Shown here: positions 58,041 through 64,000 of the stretch, piece by piece
How positions within the stretch are numbered: the stretch's first letter is position 1
Layout of the letters: every line of letters begins with the position of its first letter
Assembly: GCF_028372415.1 (NCBI RefSeq)
Contig: NC_092872.1
Coordinates: 278,631,206-278,695,205 of the forward strand
Direction of reading: 5' to 3'
Origin: Notamacropus eugenii
Lineage: Eukaryota > Chordata > Mammalia > Diprotodontia > Macropodidae
Length of the DNA: 64,000 nt
Position numbers and translations under genes: made by a program
The notes under the pieces: model-generated
Databases searched by the model: none
Told to the model about the DNA's origin: nothing
What the model saw: the letters and a program-made list of their open reading frames with translations, nothing else

Positions 58041-58240
58041 TTCTACATATAGCTATTATTCAATAAATGTTTGTTGAACTGAATTTTGAATCAGGACTTT
58101 CCAGTCAGAGATTTTACATGCAGTCTCATTTTATGCTTGTAACAACCATGTGAGCTATAAAATGCAAGCTTTGTGGGATAGAGACTTTGTGGGTTTTTAT
58201 ATCCCCAGTACTCAGCACAGATCCTGTCACATAACAGAGC
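58040..58240 (+). repeat. L2-type 3' tails
   Basis: ATTCAATAAATGTTTGTTG at 58048, then GGGTTTTTATATCCCCAGTA and CTCAGCACAGATCCTGTC. Confidence 0.55.
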
Positions 58241-58844
58241 CTTAAAATGCTATTCAGCTCAAGTATTAGCATCTACTTTGTACAAGGCACTATACACTAG
58301 TTATTAGTGTTAGAAAGCTGAAAATGAAACATTCCCTTACATTCTCCTGGGTGGGTACAACTCAGATAAAAGTCCATAATTGCAAAGTACAACACATACA
58401 AAATGATACAGTAATTGCAAGAGGGACCTAGAGGATCAGGGAGACCTTCAAGTGAAAGGTGGTAGTTAAATGTGCGAGGAAGGATGCTCAGGAGGGAGAA
58501 CATTCCAGACAAAGTCTTCTAGGCTGAATTAGAGGCAAATGGAGCAAGACTTTTAGTTTGAGAACAGAGTAACTCTTATTTTTTGCTTGGCAGAGCTCAT
58601 GACACTACTAACCGAGTTTTCTTATGTTGAATGTGTGGCATCAATTTCCTTTGACTCACTCAAGAATCAATTTTTAAAATAACCAGTTTTCAAAACGATT
58701 TAGCAGAACATCCATGTTTTGAGGCCATAGGATAGTTCTGCCAGCATATGTCCTCTTTCCACCAATACAGATAGTGACCCCTCTATGTCTTGTTAGATGA
58801 TCTTTAAGAATTGCTGGAGAAAAGAAATCAGCTCCCAGCACACA

Positions 58845-59095
58845 ATTAGATAGTGCTGTAAGTTTTGCCAAGCTCTTTGCGTACATTTTCACATTTTATC
58901 CTCACAACCACTCTGTCAGGTGGGTGCTATTTTTATCCCTCTTTTACAGATAAGGAAACCAAGGCAGAGAGAAGTTAAAGGACTTACCCAAGGATGTATG
59001 TTTGGTAAGTTTCTGGGGTAGTATCTGAACTCAGGTCCTTCTATTCCAAGTCAAGTGCTCTATTTGCTGTCCCATATACTGTGACAACAGAAAAA
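58845..59095 (-). repeat. MIR-like SINE
   Basis: CACATTTTATCCTCACAACC, CAGATAAGGAAACCAAGGC, GGACTTACCCAAGGATG, ATCTGAACTCAGGTCC. Further MIR-like pieces: 59330-59500 (plus) and 59620-59870 (minus). Confidence 0.75.
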
Positions 59096-59899
59096 TATGA
59101 ATTGGGCTGGTCCTTGGGTGACAGACTCAGAGCTTGTCCCTAAACTCAAAGCTTTCCTTGAATGATGGAGAGTGTCAGAGATTATAAGTGCTGGCCTCTT
59201 CTTCCAGATGCCAAGGTCTGGGATTCTATATATAACTCAAGAAAAGATGTGGGGAGGACCTCCCATCAGGTGTAAAAATACAAGAGCACCAGAGTATCCC
59301 ATCAGAGTAGCCCAAAAGAGAGAAGCAACACTGGATTCAGAACAGAAGATGAAGGTTCAAATCCTCCCTTGGCCACTTATACCTGCATAACTTTGGGCAA
59401 GTAATCACTTCTCTTTGGGTCCAGTTTTCTCATCTCTACAAATGGGGCTAGACTAGAGAACCTCCAGGTTTCTTTGAAACTCAATTCTAAGATTCTGCCT
59501 GGATTTGGAATAGAATAATAAATAATCATTTGGAATACCTCATTTCTTCATTTTTGAATATGAGTTTGAAACCCGATTAACTGAGACACATGACCAGAAC
59601 TCATTCATCATTAATCATGGATTCATAGCTGGAAAGGACCTTGGACATTTTCTAGTCCAATGGTCTCATTTTACAGGTGAGGAAAGTGGAGGTCAATGGT
59701 CATAGGACAATAAAGACAGAAGAAAGTTCTTCCAAGCTTCTCGTTTTATAAATGGGGCAACTGAGGCCCAGAGATTAGATCCAGATGTTCCCAAGGTGAC
59801 ACAACTAGCAAAGTACAGTGCAGGATTCTGTCTCAGTTTCTCTGACTCCACATGCAGTTTTTTCTGGGCCACCACACATCTTGAAGTAGACTCTGAAGA

Positions 59900-61440
59900 C
59901 AGATTTGTCTTTTTTTCTTTCAGTCACTTTTATTGAATCCCATCATCCTCAGAAGCTGCTTCAGGAGATACTTTCAAAGTTCAGAAGTTAAAAGCAGGAG
60001 CTGACACCCTGCCTTTTTTGTCCTGCTAGAAAAGAAAAAGGCTCTCAATATTTCGTTGATAACTAAGGGTCACTGTCCTTCTCACCTGGACCTGTGTGGA
60101 AGCTGCAAAGGCCAAATGCTTTGCTCTCTTTGTACTGGAAAAGGGAGGCCCAGCCTAACTTTCTGGACATACTCACATCCTCCTTTAGCCTATTCCCAAT
60201 TTTATTCACAACTCTGGCCTCAACCCTCTCAGGGGTCTATACTGATTCAATAATTTTGAAGTGTGCAAAGCATTTCCTATATAAAATCTCAGTTCACAGA
60301 ATTCCAGAATATGCTAGTTAGAAGGGATCTTGGTGGCATCTAATCCAACCCCTACCTGAAAAGAATCCTCCCCACATCAGACTTAGTCATCTAGTCAATT
60401 GCTTGATGAAAGCTTTCCAAGGAGGGGGGACCCACAGCAAAAGGCAAGTCAATAGACCTCTTCCATCTTCATTTTCCTTTGTGCTCACCTTGTACACCCT
60501 AGAAATCTACCTGAGTTCCTAGCTCACTCTCCACTAAGGGAGTTTGGGGGTTTTATCTGTTTGGAGAGGAGGGGGAGAATGTCTGCATGCCTAAAACTAA
60601 AAAGAATGGTGTTAGCTTATGCTCATATGAGGCCAACAGCTTGGGGAGAAAGAACCTTCTTCAGAGGGAACATTTGGAAATACCTCACGGATAATTTATC
60701 TCTTGTCAAGCCCAGAGATAAGAATTTATTGCCTCTGTCAAAGCAAATCTCATCTGCTTTGCTTTACAAGGTTACAAAGGTAGACGTTGGGATGGGATGG
60801 GGGGTGGGGAGGTAAGAGGAGGCTGTTGCTTTAATTGTCCTCACTGCAGGGACTCAAAGCCAGCATTTTTCAGGGTAACACTTTTCCTTTCCATAGGCTC
60901 AAAGATCCTCAATTCAGCAGCTCCCAGATACAACATAAGGCCATAGGATTGTTGGAGCTAGACCTCAAAAGGAGGCCATGGAGGCCAAACCCCTCTGTCT
61001 GCAAAAGTGGAAACTCAGGCTGAGAGGGACCAAGTCACTTGTCCAAGGTCACATCACTGAGAAACAGAAGGGTCAAGATCAAAGCCATGGCATCTGCCTC
61101 TCAATCCAGGGCTTGTGTCTGCTTATAAAGAGGTCCATCACAAGAAGATACAATCAGGAGAAAAGCAAATAGGGGAGGGAAAGCAGGAAGAAAGTGCGCT
61201 GCTCTTGAGCCCATGGTCCCTCCAGCAAAAGAAGGCAAATAGGGGGAGGGGAGCCAGATACAAAGACATCCTGATCCAGTTCAGAGGGCCATGCCCAGTG
61301 TATGTGTTGGGGAGCATGGCTGGGGAGAGAGAGAGAAGAGTGCTCCTCTGGGTGGAAACCAAGCTTCTTTGCCAGCACACTTAATTTATACATTGGCAGC
61401 CACATCTGTAAGCTTCATTGGTTACCAGCCATTATCAGGA
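59900..61440. other. Intergenic DNA, mostly unassigned
   Basis: A MIR-like fragment in minus orientation at about 60940-61080 (GGAAACTCAGGCTGAGAG, CAAGGTCACATCACTGAG). Several 60-90-codon frames have no recognisable homology. Confidence 0.45.
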
Positions 61441-61444
61441 ACCT

Positions 61445-61685
61445 CCATATAGCATGGTGAGAAGCATCGCACAAAGGGCTTGGTTTGGGAGTCAGGAAGA
61501 CCTGAGTTCAGACTCTGCCCCAGACCCTTCCTAGCTGTGTAGCCCTGGGCACACCACTAACCTGTTTCCTATCTATAAAACAGTATTTGAATAATAGCAC
61601 CTAGCTCACAGATCTGTTGTGAGGATCCAATGAGATCGTTTACACAAATGCATTGCAAATCCTAATGAGCTATATAAATGTGCTT
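61445..61685 (+). repeat. MIR/MON-like SINE
   Basis: TTTGGGAGTCAGGAAGACCT, CTAGCTGTGTAGCCCTGGGC, TAGCTCACAGATCTGTTGTG, GCTATATAAATGTGCTTC. A minus MIR lies at 61880-62035. Confidence 0.8.
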
Positions 61686-61733
61686 CATGGTATATTCAGA
61701 TAAATTAAGCACCTATCCCACCCAAGCTAAAGA

Positions 61734-61734
<1 letters not shown>

Positions 61735-61771
<37 letters not shown>
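61735..61771. repeat. (TG)n microsatellite
   Basis: About 17 TG units followed by GCATGTGTATACATATCC. Confidence 0.95.
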
Positions 61772-61772
<1 letters not shown>

Positions 61773-62174
61773 ATGTGTATACATATCCACAGCCCCACAT
61801 AAACACACACAGCCCACAACCAGAGTTAGTAAGTAGTACTGGAATATCCAGTCTCTACCCACTCCACCATGCTATGATCATCTAGTCCTGGTCCCCATTT
61901 TACAGAAAGAGAAATTGAGGCTCCAATTGGTGAAGGAACTTGCCCAAAGTCACAGAAGTAGTAAGCAGCTTAACCAGAGTTCAAACCCAGATGTTCAAAT
62001 TCAAATCTAGCACTCTGGCCATTGGACCACAATAGATATTTATAGGCATTTTCCTTTATAAAACAAAAACCAAGTAGCATTTCAAAAGTTCAACTTCAAA
62101 CTTTAACCACAGCCATAAGGAAGTAAGCGATAAATGTCTCTGAGTCATTTGAAAAATTATCACAAAGCCCATTG

Positions 62175-62395
62175 AAGATGCCAAGGTCATCCACTGCATC
62201 CTGGGCTATCAGCAGTCACCCTGACTTTGTTCTGCCATTGGACTTTGAAGACTCTGGAAGAGAGAGTGAGGCTGATGACTTTGTGCGACTCTGCCTCACT
62301 TGGATCCAATTCACACACAAGTCAAGACATCACACCATGATGTCCCTGGTCCTCTTAGAAAAGGAAGAACCAACAACATCAACAAAACTCATGCT
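62175..62395 (+). mobile_element. RTE-related SINE (RTESINE-like)
   Basis: AAGATGCCAAGGTCATCCAC, TGCATCCTGGGCTATCAGC, ATGATGTCCCTGGTCCTC, ending CCAACAACATCAACAAAAC. Confidence 0.75.
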
Positions 62396-62619
62396 TCATA
62401 AAAGAATCCAGGCCCATTGACTCTTAGTTTACACACAATTCTAATACCTCAGTGATTTGATTTCTAAAATCAGAAAATTACCCACATACCAGAACGGAAA
62501 TGAGGAAATTGTCCAGGGCAGGCAACTGAAAACAAACACTTGTTGATGGATATCAAGGAGGAAAAATAAAAAAAAATACTATTTTTCGGTCTAGTACAAT
62601 AACTGATATTCTAATTCTG

Positions 62620-63238
62620 GTGCAGGCCCTCAGCACCTCATTCTCAGGCTATTGCAGCAAGTCTCTCCCTACTCCAACGCATCCTCTGCTACTGAAAATC
62701 ATTTCCAACCAGGTTACTCTCCCCCTTCCTCCCTCACTAAATCCCAGTGGCTCCCTATCACCTCCAGAGTCAAATATAAAATGTTCTGTTTGGCCTTCAC
62801 AGTCATTCATAACCTGGTCTCCTCTCCCTTTTCCAGTCTTCTCAAAAACACTTCATTCTAGTGATACTAACCTCTGGCTGTTCCACAAACAGGACACTCC
62901 ATCTCTCAGCTCCAGGCATTCTTTCTGACTGTTCCCCATGTCTGGAACATTTTTCCTCCTCTGTTCCAACTGCTGACCTCTCTGGCTTCCTTCAAGGCCC
63001 AACTAAAATCCCACCTCCTATTGAAAGCCTTCTCCAACCTCTCTTAATTCCAATGCCTTCTCTTTCTTATTTCCTACTTATCCTATATGTAGCTTGCTTT
63101 GTATACATTTGTTTGCATGTTGTCTCTCCCATCAGATTGCAAGTTCCTTGAAGTTTTGTCTTTTTGTATCCCCAGTGCTTAGCACAGTTCATGGAACATA
63201 GTAGGGACTTAATAAATGTTTATTGATTAATTGATTGA
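62620..63238 (+). mobile_element. L2 LINE 3' end, uninterrupted
   Basis: CAGTGGCTCCCTATCACCTC, GTTTGGCCTTCACAGTC, AGGACACTCCATCTCTCAGC, GGCTTCCTTCAAGGCCCAAC, ATCCCCAGTGCTTAGCACAG, TTAATAAATGTTTATTGATT, GATTGACC. The longest intact L2 piece here and a guide for the split copies. Open frames inside are not genes. Confidence 0.85.
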
Positions 63239-63239
63239 C

Positions 63240-64000
63240 CCTAGGACCTTTGAAATTTATGTAAGACACAGCTGAGTTTTTTTAAGGCTTAAATTATGTG
63301 CACTATGTTTTACTTTGAGCAGTATAGTGTGGTGAAAAGAGTTTTGGGTAGAGAGGTAGGAACACCTGGGCACTAATGTGTCACTGACCCCAAATCTGAT
63401 GTTAGACCTACTCCTTAATCTGTAGGACTCTTAAGCAACTGCCTAAGTCTCACCTACTACATCCCAGATGGATGGTGTTCTAGGTGGGTCAATGGGGTTC
63501 CCCACCCTGACAGACTCAATGGTGATATCTACACAGGTCCAGCCATGACAGAATGCCAGATCCTTTGAGTGTTTGCTTCTACTTTATCTCAGAAGGGAGG
63601 AGAAGGATAGAGTCTTGGACAAAAGCTCTTAGGACTTCAGACTCTATTGCTTGGCACTGAAACAGCTGAACCAGCTGCTTCCAAGTCAGCCCCTATAGCT
63701 GAGAGAGAGCACCAGCCTTCTTGGCTGGGCAGAAACCAAACTGAGCCTTTGCCCTTCCATACTCAGTTGATCTGGACCTTCCATGTGCCATAAGAGATAA
63801 AGGTGACCCTTGAACAAGATAAATCACACTGGTGTTTACAGAAGGGTGCTGATAAAGTCTATGACAAAGCTAACCATCCTGCAGAAGAGGATGAGAACCT
63901 TCCAAAGTTATAAACCCCCAGATTAAGAGCTGAAGGAACAAGGGGGGGGGGAGTCACCTGGTCAGTCTTCATTTAGAGCTGAGGAAACAGAAAGGAGGTG
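63240..64000. other. Unassigned intergenic DNA at right edge
   Basis: A faint SINE-like stretch at 63310-63400, otherwise nothing recognised. Confidence 0.45.

Noticed and set aside
55763-64000. Search for exons of neighbouring genes (for example SGMS1 or A1CF, which lie near ASAH2 in human)
   Set aside because: No segment translated to recognisable protein with splice sites on either strand.
1-64000. A previously undescribed multi-gene system
   Set aside because: The window reads as one conserved vertebrate gene plus transposable elements. I found no cluster of unexplained coding sequence.

Overview
The window is vertebrate nuclear DNA from a marsupial. The repeat load points there: tRNA-derived SINEs with RTE-type tails, MIR/THER-like SINEs, L2 and L3/CR1 relics, an ORF1-only HAL1, marsupial-type L1 3' ends and RTE-related SINEs. 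An opossum such as Monodelphis fits best, but I cannot fix the species from sequence alone.

One protein-coding gene dominates. It is ASAH2 (neutral ceramidase), on the minus strand from the start codon at 48750 down to 513. I placed 17 coding exons by matching translated segments to remembered mammalian ASAH2 protein, splice-site sequence and reading phase. Their lengths sum to 1953 nt, exactly 651 codons, with every junction in phase. The nucleophilic serine, all four zinc ligands and the substrate-pocket arginine are present. About 110 C-terminal residues (most of the C-terminal Ig-like domain), the stop codon and the 3' UTR lie beyond the left edge. Introns run from 119 bp (intron 15) to 7.8 kb (intron 3). 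Intron 1 uses a GC donor.

Layout: 1-512 is part of the last visible intron. 513-4852 holds exons 17-14. 4853-9901 holds exons 13-11 plus an L1 carrying a SINE with a perfect target duplication. 9902-22599 holds exons 10-7, a split L3/CR1 copy containing about 2.2 kb of unassigned DNA, and a GATA microsatellite. 22600-31486 holds exons 6-4, a 30-bp tandem repeat, a polypurine tract and a 55-bp hAT-like element. 31487-41915 holds exons 3 and 2 plus a near-complete HAL1. 41916-48750 holds intron 1, with L1 pieces nested in an L2, and exon 1.

From 48751 to the right edge I found no functional gene. That part has a solo endogenous retrovirus LTR about 0.8 kb upstream of the ASAH2 start codon, a processed RPL7 pseudogene, and many L2, SINE and RTE-related copies. 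I saw no operon, CRISPR array, tRNA, rRNA or new multi-gene system. The noteworthy material is gene structure (GC-AG intron, weak donors, a 40-nt exon, a variable mucin box) and nested transposon history.
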